Shown piece after piece: positions 6,053 to 13,886 of a stretch of DNA of 64,000 nucleotides (position 1 is its first letter; each line of letters begins with the position of its first letter). The stretch is from a virus. The position numbers and the translations under genes were made by a program. The notes below the pieces were generated by a model. It saw only the letters and a list, made by a program, of their open reading frames with translations, did no database searches and had not been told where the DNA came from. The stretch is taken from positions 1-64,000 of IMG/VR virus record IMGVR_UViG_3300023313_000004. One strand, 5' to 3'.

Positions 6053-6343
6053 CTAAAACTGCCTAATAATATATGTGCCCACCTCAGGCACTGGTATCAC
6101 CTGTGTCCACAGCTCCAAGTCCCCAAGAGACGCGATAGCATCATAATCCCTAATAAAAGCCTCTAACGTATCCTCTCTATACTCACAACAAATAGAGACA
6201 CCATCAAACTCCTGCCCCTTACCTTCTTCCTCTTCCGTCAGGTACTCAAACAATGCCCTTCGCCCCTCAACACTGAAAGACTCCTCTCTGTCCATATCCC
6301 TAAACCACTGCACAAACATGCTCTCTGTCAACTCTATATACAT
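6053..6343 (-). CDS. Conserved-type small acidic phage protein
   Basis: This 96-residue, very acidic protein has an ALFEYLTEEEE segment and a DGVSICCEYRE motif. I have seen similar 'ICCEY' early-region proteins in other phages of Gram-negative bacteria, but know no function for them. It starts at ATG 6343 behind GGAGG. Charge mimicry of DNA (an anti-restriction role) is possible but unsupported. Confidence 0.75.
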   Translation of the reverse strand: MYIELTESMFVQWFRDMDREESFSVEGRRALFEYLTEEEEGKGQEFDGVSICCEYREDTLEAFIRDYDAIASLGDLELWTQVIPVPEVGTYIIRQF

Positions 6344-6344
6344 A

Positions 6345-6382
6345 CCCTAACCTCCTTTTCTTATTGTCATATACCGTTATAT
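6345..6382 (+). other. Collapsed attC relic
   Basis: CCCTAAC (6345-6351) and GTTATAT (6376-6382) lie 24 nt apart without a stem. The right core is identical to that of site 9 including flanking bases, and its TTA (6377-6379) is again the stop codon of a minus-strand gene. The left box overlaps the ribosome binding site of 6053-6343. Confidence 0.45.
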
Positions 6383-6586
6383 TTCTAAGCTGTCTTGTTC
6401 TTCTTCACTTAATGCTAGGAACCTGTCTATCATCTTATAAAACTTCTGCCCGACCCTCTCTCTTGGCTCAAAGTTCTTTTTCACAGGGTGCGGTGGTGTC
6501 ATCCTGTTTCTTGAATACTCAAACATCCACCCTTCATACTCATAGAAGGTAGGCATAGATATATGTATTAGGTTAAATTCACTCAT
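6377..6586 (-). CDS. Small hypothetical protein
   Basis: This 69-residue protein starts at ATG 6586 with GGAGG upstream and overlaps the 3' end of 6583-6795. It is aromatic-rich in its N-terminal half (FYEYEGWMFEY) with a helical acidic end. No family is recognised. The TAA stop is the complement of the core TTA of the relic at 6345-6382. Confidence 0.65.
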   Translation of the reverse strand: MSEFNLIHISMPTFYEYEGWMFEYSRNRMTPPHPVKKNFEPRERVGQKFYKMIDRFLALSEEEQDSLEI

Positions 6587-6795
6587 TGCACCTCCTTAAT
6601 ATAAACCCATAACGGGGAGTATTTACTAGTGTAATTTTTACTTGTCTTGTAATAAAGCCTTAAATGCCTGCCACTGGTCTTACCCGATTTCATGTATTTA
6701 TCTGCTTGAATAAGAGCACTCTCAAAAGCTCTATCCACAAAGAAACGTACGCCACCTCCGTTCATATCCACTATTTTACATTTTTGTTCTGACAT
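6583..6795 (-). CDS. Small hypothetical protein
   Basis: This 70-residue basic protein has a strong AGGAGG ribosome binding site before ATG 6795. It has an apparent alpha/beta pattern with a GGGVRFF strand and a Lys/Tyr-rich C-terminal half. The function is unknown. It is linked by stop/start overlap to the downstream gene. Confidence 0.65.
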   Translation of the reverse strand: MSEQKCKIVDMNGGGVRFFVDRAFESALIQADKYMKSGKTSGRHLRLYYKTSKNYTSKYSPLWVYIKEVQ

Positions 6796-6807
6796 ACACC
6801 CTCCTAT

Positions 6808-6821
6808 ATTTCATCAATCAG
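6808..6821 (+). other. Short attC fragment
   Basis: ATTTCATCAATCAG is identical to the left-arm segment of attC-like site 3 and of the relic at 1538. It lies exactly between two genes, without boxes. It is the rightmost trace of the array that I can find. Confidence 0.4.
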
Positions 6822-7021
6822 GCCTGACTTACCTTGCCAGTACATGCATTCACATCGTGTAGCAGCTCCCCAGTCCCAAAAGGGCTGAATATCTGAGCCC
6901 CACACTTTGGACAACCTCGGCTGGTTCTACACTCCATCTTGAAATGTTCGCATTCAGTCACATACCCGTTGCGTGTATCAATAATATCAGTACCACATTT
7001 TCCGCAGGAAAAACTACTCAT
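6818..7021 (-). CDS. Small zinc-ribbon protein
   Basis: The start at ATG 7021 overlaps the stop of the upstream gene (GATGAGTAG), indicating coupled translation. The 67-residue product has CGKC near its N terminus, a CEHF..C pair and CPKC, a pattern that would bind one or two zinc ions. It probably mediates protein or nucleic-acid contacts; no enzyme motif is seen. Its 3' end abuts the last attC fragment. Confidence 0.65.
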   Translation of the reverse strand: MSSFSCGKCGTDIIDTRNGYVTECEHFKMECRTSRGCPKCGAQIFSPFGTGELLHDVNACTGKVSQA

Positions 7022-7331
7022 CCTCGCCCCCCAAAACACCCAAGCAGTCCTTCAGCACATGCCCCAACAAACTCTCTGTATTGGCTAACACAGCGCAGAT
7101 ACGCACACCCTCTTGATGATGCCCCTGCCCACACATCTCCACCCACTGCAAATACTTCCTGACAATCAACAACTCTTGGTCTGCATCCTCAAAAGGCAAA
7201 AACAAAAACGCCTCCGTCTCACTGATGCACACCTCAGGTTCTAACTCCCCACTCAACCGCACAGTGAAGTCAGGGTACAACCACTTAGCCAAGATGACCT
7301 GCTCCTGCAATGTAGTCCCTTCTAAAACCAT
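7014..7331 (-). CDS. Hypothetical protein, first gene of the array operon
   Basis: The start at ATG 7331 has GGAGG five bases upstream. Longer in-frame versions would run through the promoter at 7357-7385. The product (105 residues) is rich in Leu, Glu and Val with an HHQEGVRIC segment and an acidic C terminus. No family is recognised. Being first after promoter P1, it leads the leftward transcript that would read into the cassette genes. Confidence 0.65.
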   Translation of the reverse strand: MVLEGTTLQEQVILAKWLYPDFTVRLSGELEPEVCISETEAFLFLPFEDADQELLIVRKYLQWVEMCGQGHHQEGVRICAVLANTESLLGHVLKDCLGVLGGEDE

Positions 7332-7356
7332 ATACCCTCCGTCACCACTAAGAATA

Positions 7357-7385
7357 ATACTACTCCTTAGTGATACACTTGTCAA
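7357..7385 (-). promoter_or_regulatory. Promoter P1
   Basis: On the minus strand, TTGACA (7380-7385) and TAGTAT (7357-7362) are separated by 17 bp, close to the sigma-70 consensus. The -35 is part of the TTGACAAGTG block shared by eight sites in the window. It should drive 7014-7331 and the genes to the left. Confidence 0.8.
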
Positions 7386-7556
7386 CATAATAAATAAAAC
7401 CCCAAGAAAATCCCCCAGTATTTTTTTGTATTGCCAGCACAGCGCACCCAAACACTATCTGATTTCTGGTATTGCCCTGCCTATAACTACCCTATATTAA
7501 GATATGCCCTAGAAACTTTTTCACGGTGTTTTTGCAAAGTTCCTGAGTAAGAATGG

Positions 7557-7598
7557 CTAAATACTCCCATTGTTGGTTTTTGAAAAAAGAGTATTTAG
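7557..7598. repeat. 10-bp perfect inverted repeat
   Basis: CTAAATACTC (7557-7566) and GAGTATTTAG (7589-7598) form a perfect 10-bp stem with a 22-nt loop. No T-run follows directly, so an operator or RNA hairpin is more likely than a terminator. Confidence 0.6.
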
Positions 7599-7694
7599 AT
7601 GACTATTTCTACTTTTTGCCCTTAAGCACCCTTTTTTGCCCTTAAATAAAAATATACCAACACTCCCCCTGCTTGGTCATAACCGCCCAACACC

Positions 7695-7714
7695 CCCATG
7701 AACTTAAGTGCATA
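7695..7714 (-). repeat. 20-bp intergenic repeat, copy 1
   Basis: The plus strand reads CCCATGAACTTAAGTGCATA. Identical copies lie at 59515-59534 (same orientation) and 10946-10965 (opposite orientation). It contains the palindrome ACTTAAGT. Confidence 0.75.
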
Positions 7715-7894
7715 CCCCCTTACACAACACTTCCGCCCCTGCTGACTTAACCACCCTAACTGCCCAATATATATAGCCTTATATGAAAATATTACTAAAA
7801 ATACCCCATGCATTTACGGTACTATAACCAAAAACGAGAGCCAAAACGCCCCCCCAAATGGAAGCCTAGAGGGGGTGGGGGTTAGCGGCTCAAA

Positions 7895-8023
7895 TTATTT
7901 TTCATCGGGGAAATCCAGAAAAACCCCGATAAAAACCCCATATGCCATTCCGAAATAGACGGCGGAGTTCCAACCTGTGATGCTATCTAGTGCCAGCAGT
8001 GGAATAAGAATAGCGAACCACAT
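7895..8023 (-). CDS. Possible small membrane protein
   Basis: This 42-residue ORF is almost entirely hydrophobic, with two short membrane-like segments and a charged DFPDEK end. The ATG at 8023 lacks a clear ribosome binding site, and the frame is open further upstream to a stop near 8087, so the true start may differ. It follows 8077-8166 on the transcript from promoter P2. Confidence 0.4.
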   Translation of the reverse strand: MWFAILIPLLALDSITGWNSAVYFGMAYGVFIGVFLDFPDEK

Positions 8024-8076
8024 TATAATCAGGAAGCCTATAGTGCAGGTTACAGGGGCTTGGTTGTCGTTATGTG

Positions 8077-8166
8077 TTACACCTTACCCCCCTGCAAGCT
8101 TGGCTTGTAAGCATGAAGCATAAGCCCTTGATTATAATACATAAAACCCTTCGCGTGTGTTGTCAT
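8077..8166 (-). CDS. 29-residue peptide with strong ribosome binding site
   Basis: ATG 8166 is preceded by AGGAGGCGATATA, one of the strongest ribosome binding sites in the window, so translation is likely although the peptide is tiny. The sequence is Tyr/Lys/Gln-rich with no motif. It may act as a leader for the membrane ORF just downstream. Confidence 0.45.
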   Translation of the reverse strand: MTTHAKGFMYYNQGLMLHAYKPSLQGGKV

Positions 8167-8430
8167 TATATCGCCTCCTATGGCTATGTTGTCTCTAATA
8201 TCCAGCGGCATAGCGTACAGGCAGCGGCTATAAAGCTGGACTTAGAATGTGTTATTGATTTATTCTTGCTATGTTATTGCTATGTTATTAACTGTCCTGC
8301 TGTGTTACTGAATGTTGTTTATTGTTTCTATTTCCGTGTTACATTTACTCTTATTATTCTATTGTTGTTTATCTATATTATTATACTAATCGCCCCCTAA
8401 TCCTTTTTCATATCATTTATATTGTGGGTT
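8167..8430 (-). other. AT-rich untranslated leader of P2 transcript
   Basis: About 260 nt between promoter P2 and the first ribosome binding site is AT-rich and low in complexity on the minus strand (repeated AATAACATAGCA). The plus-strand frame here gives a hydrophobic 108-codon ORF without a ribosome binding site, which I do not accept as a gene. Confidence 0.45.
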
Positions 8431-8458
8431 ATTCTAAGCCCTTCTTTACACTTGTCAA
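8431..8458 (-). promoter_or_regulatory. Promoter P2
   Basis: On the minus strand, TTGACA (8453-8458) and TAGAAT (8431-8436) are spaced by 16 bp, with the shared TTGACAAGTG block. It lies just downstream of the cysteine-rich gene and would serve 8077-8166 and 7895-8023. Confidence 0.75.
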
Positions 8459-8476
8459 CATTTATTATTTTGTGTA

Positions 8477-10189
8477 TCAATGCCTATGCATAACATAAGT
8501 ATAGTTACCGATAGCGGGTGCTATCCACTGCGTATAATACGCCCCTCGCAGGGGTAAGGGTCTTAAATTCCTTGTATGCGTATATTCTATTTCTTGTCTT
8601 AATAAAACGCGGCGCGTTCTCTCTGCATTGTTTATAGTAGTGATTGCTTCTAATTCTTTTTTATATTTTAAGTTCGCCGCGCTCAATGCTTGGACTTGAT
8701 AGAATGCTTTCGTTATGCAATCGTCACATATATTAGCGTTATCTGACTCTCGCAACTCGTCAATATCAACATACTGGCAACACTCCGAACACTCCCCTAT
8801 CCCCTCATTCTCTGCACAATCCTCATCACAATAATAGTGCCCGTTTTGTGCTTCTATGCTATCGCAAGTATGAATAGGGTCACAACATGATGAGCAGTGC
8901 CCTACCCCCTCGTCCTCAGCACATTCAGAACTACAATACGGCACCTCATCAGGGCTAACAACTTCTACACTATCTTGACTTATCATATCGTCACAATGCC
9001 CGCAGGGGTATATATCGTCTTGCGCCGCACAATAATGTGAGCAATAGTAAGAAGTATGGCTGCTTCCCGCGTGACTATGCGCGTCATCTATTGCTATAGT
9101 CTCTTCGCAGTTATCACAATGAACGTAATCATTAGAACAATTTTCACAAACAGGGTCGCCGCCTGCGTTGTAGCCTTGGGTGTCCTCGTCACACCTATCG
9201 CCACAATCTGCACATTCGCCCCCGAACCATTGCCCCGTTGTCACGCTCGCTACCTTTGCATCTATATTACATGCCGGGGTACTTAGTGTTATCCCCCCGT
9301 CCTCAGCACAATTCAGAGAATCCAACCAAGGGTATTGATTAGCCCCGTCCAGCGGCTCGGCTAAGTGATGAACTAGCGCTGGCAGCTCTTCACTATTATG
9401 ACAACCCGCACCCGTTTTATCGTAACAGTACCAGCCATGTTTTTCTGCTAAGTTTTTCGTTAGCTCCCGCGTGTCTGGAGTTGAGGGGTACGCCCTATCA
9501 ACTAAGTAAGATTTGTTGCCTTCCATATCTTCAACCGCCCACAAAAAAGCGCGGACTGCGGCCACATTCTCCCCTTTTGTGATAGCATATGGCAGGTCGC
9601 TCCAGATTAAAGTATATGCTCCCTCTGCTGCTGAGGGAGTGGGGTTTATTAAAGGTTTATCGTCTGTAATCGCTAACGTCTCGTTTAGCTCTGCCCACCT
9701 ATGATACGTATTATCTAAAGCATCATCTATGCTCTCTTTGTTCTCTAATGCAGGCCCTTCCATACAACTCCCGCTCCGATACCCGTAATGGCGCGGCAAG
9801 ATTTGACCTTGTAAACTTTGATATATTTTGGGGGTGGTGCTGAACCCCTCATTTTGGGCTAACGGGTGATGTTTTAAAAGAGCGACAATAAACTTATGCA
9901 GGTCTGACTCTGATAACTTTATACTATCAGCAAGCCACCTTTTTATTAGTTTATTAGCCTTCATTTTTTTTGTTCTAGTACATGACTCTTGTTTTTGTGA
10001 GTATGCTAAGTGTGTTCTTTCTGTACTACTGAATCTTGCGCTGTCTGGCATATTACAAAAAATATCGGGCATGCCTACGCTCCCGTCTTTGGGCAGTAGC
10101 ATGTTTATATGCTTTATAGCTTCATGTGCTAACGCCTCTCTAAATACTCTTATTGCTTTTTTTGTTGTATCATCTTGTGATAAACACAT
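8477..10189 (-). CDS. Large cysteine-rich multi-zinc-finger protein
   Basis: This is a 570-residue protein. Residues 1-300 look like an unknown helical and mixed region. Residues about 315-500 hold roughly five repeats of a CxxC...(Y)YCSxxCAExEG unit of about 40 residues, resembling tandem LIM- or MYND-like zinc fingers, with more than 30 cysteines. Such domains usually mediate protein binding, and I see no catalytic motif. It uses more GCG/CGC codons than its neighbours, which may mean separate origin. It starts at ATG 10189 with AAGGAAGG upstream and is in the operon from promoter P3. Confidence 0.8.
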   Translation of the reverse strand: MCLSQDDTTKKAIRVFREALAHEAIKHINMLLPKDGSVGMPDIFCNMPDSARFSSTERTHLAYSQKQESCTRTKKMKANKLIKRWLADSIKLSESDLHKFIVALLKHHPLAQNEGFSTTPKIYQSLQGQILPRHYGYRSGSCMEGPALENKESIDDALDNTYHRWAELNETLAITDDKPLINPTPSAAEGAYTLIWSDLPYAITKGENVAAVRAFLWAVEDMEGNKSYLVDRAYPSTPDTRELTKNLAEKHGWYCYDKTGAGCHNSEELPALVHHLAEPLDGANQYPWLDSLNCAEDGGITLSTPACNIDAKVASVTTGQWFGGECADCGDRCDEDTQGYNAGGDPVCENCSNDYVHCDNCEETIAIDDAHSHAGSSHTSYYCSHYCAAQDDIYPCGHCDDMISQDSVEVVSPDEVPYCSSECAEDEGVGHCSSCCDPIHTCDSIEAQNGHYYCDEDCAENEGIGECSECCQYVDIDELRESDNANICDDCITKAFYQVQALSAANLKYKKELEAITTINNAERTRRVLLRQEIEYTHTRNLRPLPLRGAYYTQWIAPAIGNYTYVMHRH

Positions 10190-10221
10190 ATTAAAACCTT
10201 CCTTGTTTTAGTTTTTAGTTT

Positions 10222-10446
10222 TTAGTTTTTGCTTTGTAAAAAGAAGGCCGCACCTTTTACTTTTATCGCTGTACTTACTGCAATATTTAAATAAGTGTCT
10301 AAGCATTCTCGTTGTGTAGTTGTTATGTTAGCCCCCGCAATGCGGCGCATAACCCTATTGAGTTGGTTCTTTGTCTTTGCCGCAAAAATAGCATTTTGAT
10401 AAAACACTAATAACGGGTGAGCGGTGTGGGGTTGACGTAATATCAT
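10222..10446 (-). CDS. Small hypothetical protein
   Basis: The start at ATG 10446 overlaps the stop of 10443-10571 (ATGA), so the two are coupled. The 74-residue product is basic and helical (TKNQLNRVMRRIAG), with a Lys-rich end. No family is recognised. Confidence 0.6.
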   Translation of the reverse strand: MILRQPHTAHPLLVFYQNAIFAAKTKNQLNRVMRRIAGANITTTQRECLDTYLNIAVSTAIKVKGAAFFLQSKN

Positions 10447-10571
10447 AATGTTAAGCTGGCCGCTGCTACTGTTACAGCCCATGACTCTGCTAAGCTTAGT
10501 CCTGCCCCCCCTGCCACTAATAATACGGGAACCACTAATAGTATAGTTTTTAATATGCTTTTCTTATTCAT
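10443..10571 (-). CDS. Small single-span membrane protein
   Basis: This 42-residue protein starts at ATG 10571 after AAGGCGG. A positively charged N terminus (NKKS) is followed by about 20 hydrophobic residues and then a second hydrophobic Ala/Val-rich end. It could be an inner-membrane peptide or an exported peptide with an uncleaved signal. It is the first gene after promoter P3, so it is expressed early if the promoter family is early. Confidence 0.6.
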   Translation of the reverse strand: MNKKSILKTILLVVPVLLVAGGAGLSLAESWAVTVAAASLTL

Positions 10572-10606
10572 TATGAACCGCCTTTTTTCTCTTACTGTAT
10601 GACGAG

Positions 10607-10634
10607 AATATATCGGCTGAATTTCACTTGTCAA
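10607..10634 (-). promoter_or_regulatory. Promoter P3
   Basis: On the minus strand, TTGACA (10629-10634) and TATATT (10607-10612) have 16-bp spacing and the shared TTGACAAGTG block. It drives 10443-10571, 10222-10446 and the cysteine-rich gene. Confidence 0.78.
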
Positions 10635-10682
10635 CAAAAAAGATTTTTCGCCCTGATACCCTTATTTTTCGCATGGAATTTG

Positions 10683-10787
10683 TCATATTTTTTGAAAAAA
10701 CAACGCACAATAATCCCACCTAGGCAAGGATAATCTCACTTTTTTTTGGCCAGTGGAATCTAACATTTTCTCAAAGTTTTGACCCAT
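10683..10787 (-). CDS. Possible 34-residue peptide
   Basis: ATG 10787 follows GGAGG with a 4-nt gap and the ORF is open for 34 codons, in the 330-bp space between terL and promoter P3. The peptide is basic and ends hydrophobic. The stop/start signals are acceptable but there is no homology evidence. Confidence 0.35.
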   Translation of the reverse strand: MGQNFEKMLDSTGQKKVRLSLPRWDYCALFFQKI

Positions 10788-10803
10788 CTGACCTCCCATA
10801 ACT

Positions 10804-10825
10804 GAAACCCCCTTAAAGGGGTTTC
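10804..10825. repeat. Perfect GC-rich hairpin
   Basis: GAAACCCC and GGGGTTTC form an 8-bp stem with a 6-nt loop. It could end the leftward terL transcript, but no T-run follows on the minus strand; on the plus strand ATTTTATTTT comes 12 nt later. Confidence 0.5.
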
Positions 10826-10945
10826 CCCTGAGCATTTTATTTTCGGATTTGAAAGTTTTTGGGTATCGTTTTTAGTAGGTCATAATCCCTATTATTTTTG
10901 CATAGAAAAGTCTATGGTATTTTGGTACTTTTACCTATGCTAGGC

Positions 10946-10965
10946 TATGCACTTAAGTTCATGGG
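10946..10965 (+). repeat. 20-bp intergenic repeat, inverted copy
   Basis: This is the reverse complement of the 20-mer at 7695-7714 and 59515-59534, placed 8 bp beyond the terL stop. The opposite orientation argues against a simple shared promoter role. Confidence 0.75.
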
Positions 10966-10972
10966 TATAGGG

Positions 10973-13225
10973 CTACCCTTCTATGGATTTAGCTGCGGAC
11001 AATGCTTGTACACTATCTGGTATGCTCTGAGGGGTTATCCCTGCCTCTAGCCATAGGTCTCCCCTCGTAATCAAGCCATATAAAACTCCTGCCATTGAGT
11101 CAGCCACATCTTTAGAGTTATGTACTACTGCCCCGTTAGCTAAGCAGAAGTTCTCGTTAGGGTATGCTCCTAGGTCATACACAGGGATAGGCACGGCGTG
11201 GCTCACCACCTCTACTTGAGTAATGGTAATAGTGTCTCCCCTCTCTGTTGGTAGGTGGGGGTTTACATCCCTAGAGATTATTGTGTCTCCCCCTACTAAA
11301 GAGTCCGTCCTTGCCCAGCCCCTAGAGACGAGGACTTTATGCTCCCCTGTAAGCTCCATGACTACGCCCTCGGAGGAGTAAACCCTGTATGTCTCAGTAG
11401 TTTCTCTAGTTACCCTCGGATGTAGTACCTCTTGTGGTACGAATACCTCTAGGTCTTCATTGTACCCCTGCACTACATACCTTTCTCCCCCTGTATGCCC
11501 TAGAGCCATGTCTGCTATAGTCCTAGTGACACCACTACTATCTTTAATAAGGGTTGAGCCTATTAAACTACCGTGAGGAGGGTGGTCTACCTTACCTTTC
11601 TTTGTGTCTAGTTCTAGTTGTACCAGCTCTGTACAAAGCCTCTCGTGGTAGGGCATCTCTATTCTACCATCATACAAGGCCTGCTTAACAACGTCATAGG
11701 GCGCGGTTGTTCTATCTATAGACTGTACCCCTGCCCTAAAATTCTTAGTCCTTAGGATTTGGATAGTGTCTGCTGACTGATATGTATCTAGTGACACCCA
11801 CCCGATAGGTATCCCTAGCTGGTCTCTTAATGCGTATATCAGCTCCCTTATCTTCCAGAACTGTATTTCTCCCCCTAGAGGTGGTGCTATCTCTAAGGTC
11901 ATATCTATTACAAATTTGGGGAGTATCTCAAACGTACCACCTCTATCTACTTTAACAAACCTCTCTATGTGCCCCATAGCAAAGCCTGCGCTATCCCCCG
12001 TGAGAGCTAAATCCATATGAATCCAGCGTTTAGCTGTGGGGTTTAGGAGGTTCAAGGTACTAAGTTCTGCTGAAGTACTAACAAAATCAACCTCTACATT
12101 CGATGCTATAGACTCTAAGGTGCAGGCATCAAATATCTTCGTGCTATCTAAGATGAAGGGGTGCAGAGCCATGGTGGCTTTGCCAGCAATATCTCTTAGG
12201 CTACTCATCATATCATTTTGGAAATCTTTTCTGAAGTCCTCTGGGATACGGTCATACAGCTCTTCCTCCCCCTCAGGGATAACAAAGTCTGGCTCTTCTA
12301 TTCTGGGTGCTCTAGTTAAGTCTCCTGTGAATATCGTAAACCACCCAGACACAAACTCTTGGGGTTTAATATCCCACAACCTTTTAGAGTATATAAATAT
12401 ACTGGGGTCATTTACTGCCTCTTTCTCTTTGCATTCAGTGAAGTCTCCGGGGTAATGCTTAGAGGAAACTAGGCATAGTACTCCCGGAAGGTTTCCTTTC
12501 TGCATAAACCTAGATTTCCTTCTCCTAGCTATAGAGTTATATATCTCTACTGCTTGGTCGAAGGTGTCTCCCGTTCTGCTCTGCTTGGATTTCTCTGTGA
12601 TGCTAAAGAAGTTAATCTCATCTATCACACCTCCAAATACATTCTGCCCTATCGTGGCGGTAGAGGAGGCTGATACGGGGCGCACATACACCCTATTAGG
12701 GAATTGTAGTTCTGACTCTATATCTTTATTGTAAGGGTAGTGGTTCTTAAAATAAGGGGAGTTATCTATGAGAGCCTTGAACCTCGCATAGTCTACCTGC
12801 TTGGCCACCTTCTCCGTTACCGATTGGAATATGAATACTATCTCTGAGGCAGGGTCTAACCCGTATTCTGCTTGGGGGTCTACTAAGCAGCTTAATAGGT
12901 ACAGTTGGTATCCTGTGGTGGCAAGGGCTGCTGTGGACTTACCTACCCCAATAGCCCCTGTAAAGACTCCTTCATCGTACTTGCCTGTATTAAGTTCTAT
13001 CATGTCAGTCATGACAGAGGGGTATAGTGCCCCTTCATAATTAAAAAGGTTAGGGTCTGTAATAAATGTTTCAAAAGATACAGGTATATCTCTGTACTTA
13101 CCTAAAGTATGAAGGGGTGCTGCATCCCCCTTCATGGCTGCCTGTAAGGCCTTATATATCTGAGCCCTAGCTTCTGGGTCAGGGAGTCTCGCTACCTCTG
13201 GGAATAGACCCTCAATGTTCTTCAT
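10973..13225 (-). CDS. terL: Terminase large subunit, interrupted by an intein
   Basis: This 750-residue precursor is the DNA-packaging motor and headful or end-cutting nuclease. The ATPase part has Walker A GAIGVGKST (90-98) and Walker B GGVIDEINFF (198-207). The RNase H-like nuclease part starts around the MDLALTGDSAG motif (about 395-405) and ends with the metal-binding DHPPHG...SKDVADSMAG block. A 151-residue intein (residues 553-703) splits that last block between Gly and Ser, so the mature protein should be about 599 residues. The start overlaps the terS stop. It is followed by a non-coding gap holding a hairpin and the 20-bp repeat. Confidence 0.93.
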   Translation of the reverse strand: MKNIEGLFPEVARLPDPEARAQIYKALQAAMKGDAAPLHTLGKYRDIPVSFETFITDPNLFNYEGALYPSVMTDMIELNTGKYDEGVFTGAIGVGKSTAALATTGYQLYLLSCLVDPQAEYGLDPASEIVFIFQSVTEKVAKQVDYARFKALIDNSPYFKNHYPYNKDIESELQFPNRVYVRPVSASSTATIGQNVFGGVIDEINFFSITEKSKQSRTGDTFDQAVEIYNSIARRRKSRFMQKGNLPGVLCLVSSKHYPGDFTECKEKEAVNDPSIFIYSKRLWDIKPQEFVSGWFTIFTGDLTRAPRIEEPDFVIPEGEEELYDRIPEDFRKDFQNDMMSSLRDIAGKATMALHPFILDSTKIFDACTLESIASNVEVDFVSTSAELSTLNLLNPTAKRWIHMDLALTGDSAGFAMGHIERFVKVDRGGTFEILPKFVIDMTLEIAPPLGGEIQFWKIRELIYALRDQLGIPIGWVSLDTYQSADTIQILRTKNFRAGVQSIDRTTAPYDVVKQALYDGRIEMPYHERLCTELVQLELDTKKGKVDHPPHGSLIGSTLIKDSSGVTRTIADMALGHTGGERYVVQGYNEDLEVFVPQEVLHPRVTRETTETYRVYSSEGVVMELTGEHKVLVSRGWARTDSLVGGDTIISRDVNPHLPTERGDTITITQVEVVSHAVPIPVYDLGAYPNENFCLANGAVVHNSKDVADSMAGVLYGLITRGDLWLEAGITPQSIPDSVQALSAAKSIEG
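11117..11569 (-). other. Mini-intein in TerL
   Basis: Residues 553-703 of the precursor start with Ser (SLIGSTLIKDSSG), contain block B (LTGEHKVLVSRGW), block F (VYDLGAYPNENFCLANG) and end in VVHN followed by Ser+1. No homing-endonuclease motif (LAGLIDADG or HNH) is seen, so it is a splicing-only element. It lies inside the conserved terminase nuclease motif, so splicing is required for packaging. Confidence 0.88.
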
Positions 13226-13886
13226 CTATAATTGCCTCTTGGAACACCGTAGCTGCTTCATCAGGGACTATGTTGGATAGCTTAGTCTCGATGGACTTAA
13301 GCACGTCTTGCATAGATATAGTGTCACTCTGTAACAGGTTAGAGTATGCTTTATCTGGGTTGATAGCTTTGTACATACCTGCTTGGGATAGGAATCTGTG
13401 CTTACTATCCTCGGCACTAACTGCCGCCCCTAGTGCTTGTAGTCGCACCTTCTTATCCTTCTCTGTTTCGTCAGTAGCTATTCTCAGAGCTACCTGCTTA
13501 GCTTCCTCGTAGAACCCCATTGTCTCCCCCACAAAAAGGGGGAAGTCTAACTGCATAACATTTTGTCGTATCTGCTTCTTCATAGCATTTATATCAGAGT
13601 ACACTGTCTTTAGGTGTATGCCTAACTTCTCTGCTATGTCATTCTTATGTATGCCTCGCATTAGAAGTTGTTGTACCTTTGTCCTGCGTACAGCTAATTC
13701 CTCTTTGGTTATTTTTGCAAACCTCTCTCCTCCCGTATCCCCATGAGACTCCTCTGTTAGCTCTCCCAGAATAGTGTCCATCTCCTCGGAGCTGGCATGT
13801 TTATATACCTTGCCCCCCTTGGACTTCTTCCCTGTTATGAGCTCCACATCTAACTCTGCCCCTCTTCTTTGTATTTTTACGCTCAT
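13212..13886 (-). CDS. terS: Probable terminase small subunit
   Basis: The start at ATG 13886 is chosen for its AGGGGA site; an earlier in-frame start has none. The 224-residue product has an N-terminal basic region and a helix-turn-helix (IHKNDIAEKLGIHLKTVYSDINAMKK, about residues 80-105), then helices rich in Lys/Glu that would form the oligomer core, and an acidic tail. Position directly before and overlapping terL supports the call. It would recognise phage DNA to start packaging. Confidence 0.75.
   Translation of the reverse strand: MSVKIQRRGAELDVELITGKKSKGGKVYKHASSEEMDTILGELTEESHGDTGGERFAKITKEELAVRRTKVQQLLMRGIHKNDIAEKLGIHLKTVYSDINAMKKQIRQNVMQLDFPLFVGETMGFYEEAKQVALRIATDETEKDKKVRLQALGAAVSAEDSKHRFLSQAGMYKAINPDKAYSNLLQSDTISMQDVLKSIETKLSNIVPDEAATVFQEAIIDEEH

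Larger units (their letters stand above)
7386..7894. other. Gene-poor stretch
   Basis: I see no convincing gene here. A 63-codon minus ORF (7622-7813) lacks a ribosome binding site and spans the 20-bp repeat at 7695-7714. The stretch holds an inverted repeat (7557-7598), two direct copies of TTTTTGCCCTTAA near 7613 and 7633, and AT-rich sequence. Confidence 0.5.

Noticed and set aside
1-7050. CRISPR array explanation for the repeated palindromes
   Set aside because: Repeats differ in inner sequence, spacers are genes of variable length, and no cas genes are present.
7622-7813. 63-codon minus-strand ORF
   Set aside because: No ribosome binding site, spans the 20-bp intergenic repeat, and amino-acid pattern gives no sign of a protein.
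8074-8400. Hydrophobic 108-codon plus-strand ORF
   Set aside because: No ribosome binding site, AT-rich low-complexity DNA, and opposite to the P2 leader and the well-initiated minus ORF at 8077-8166.
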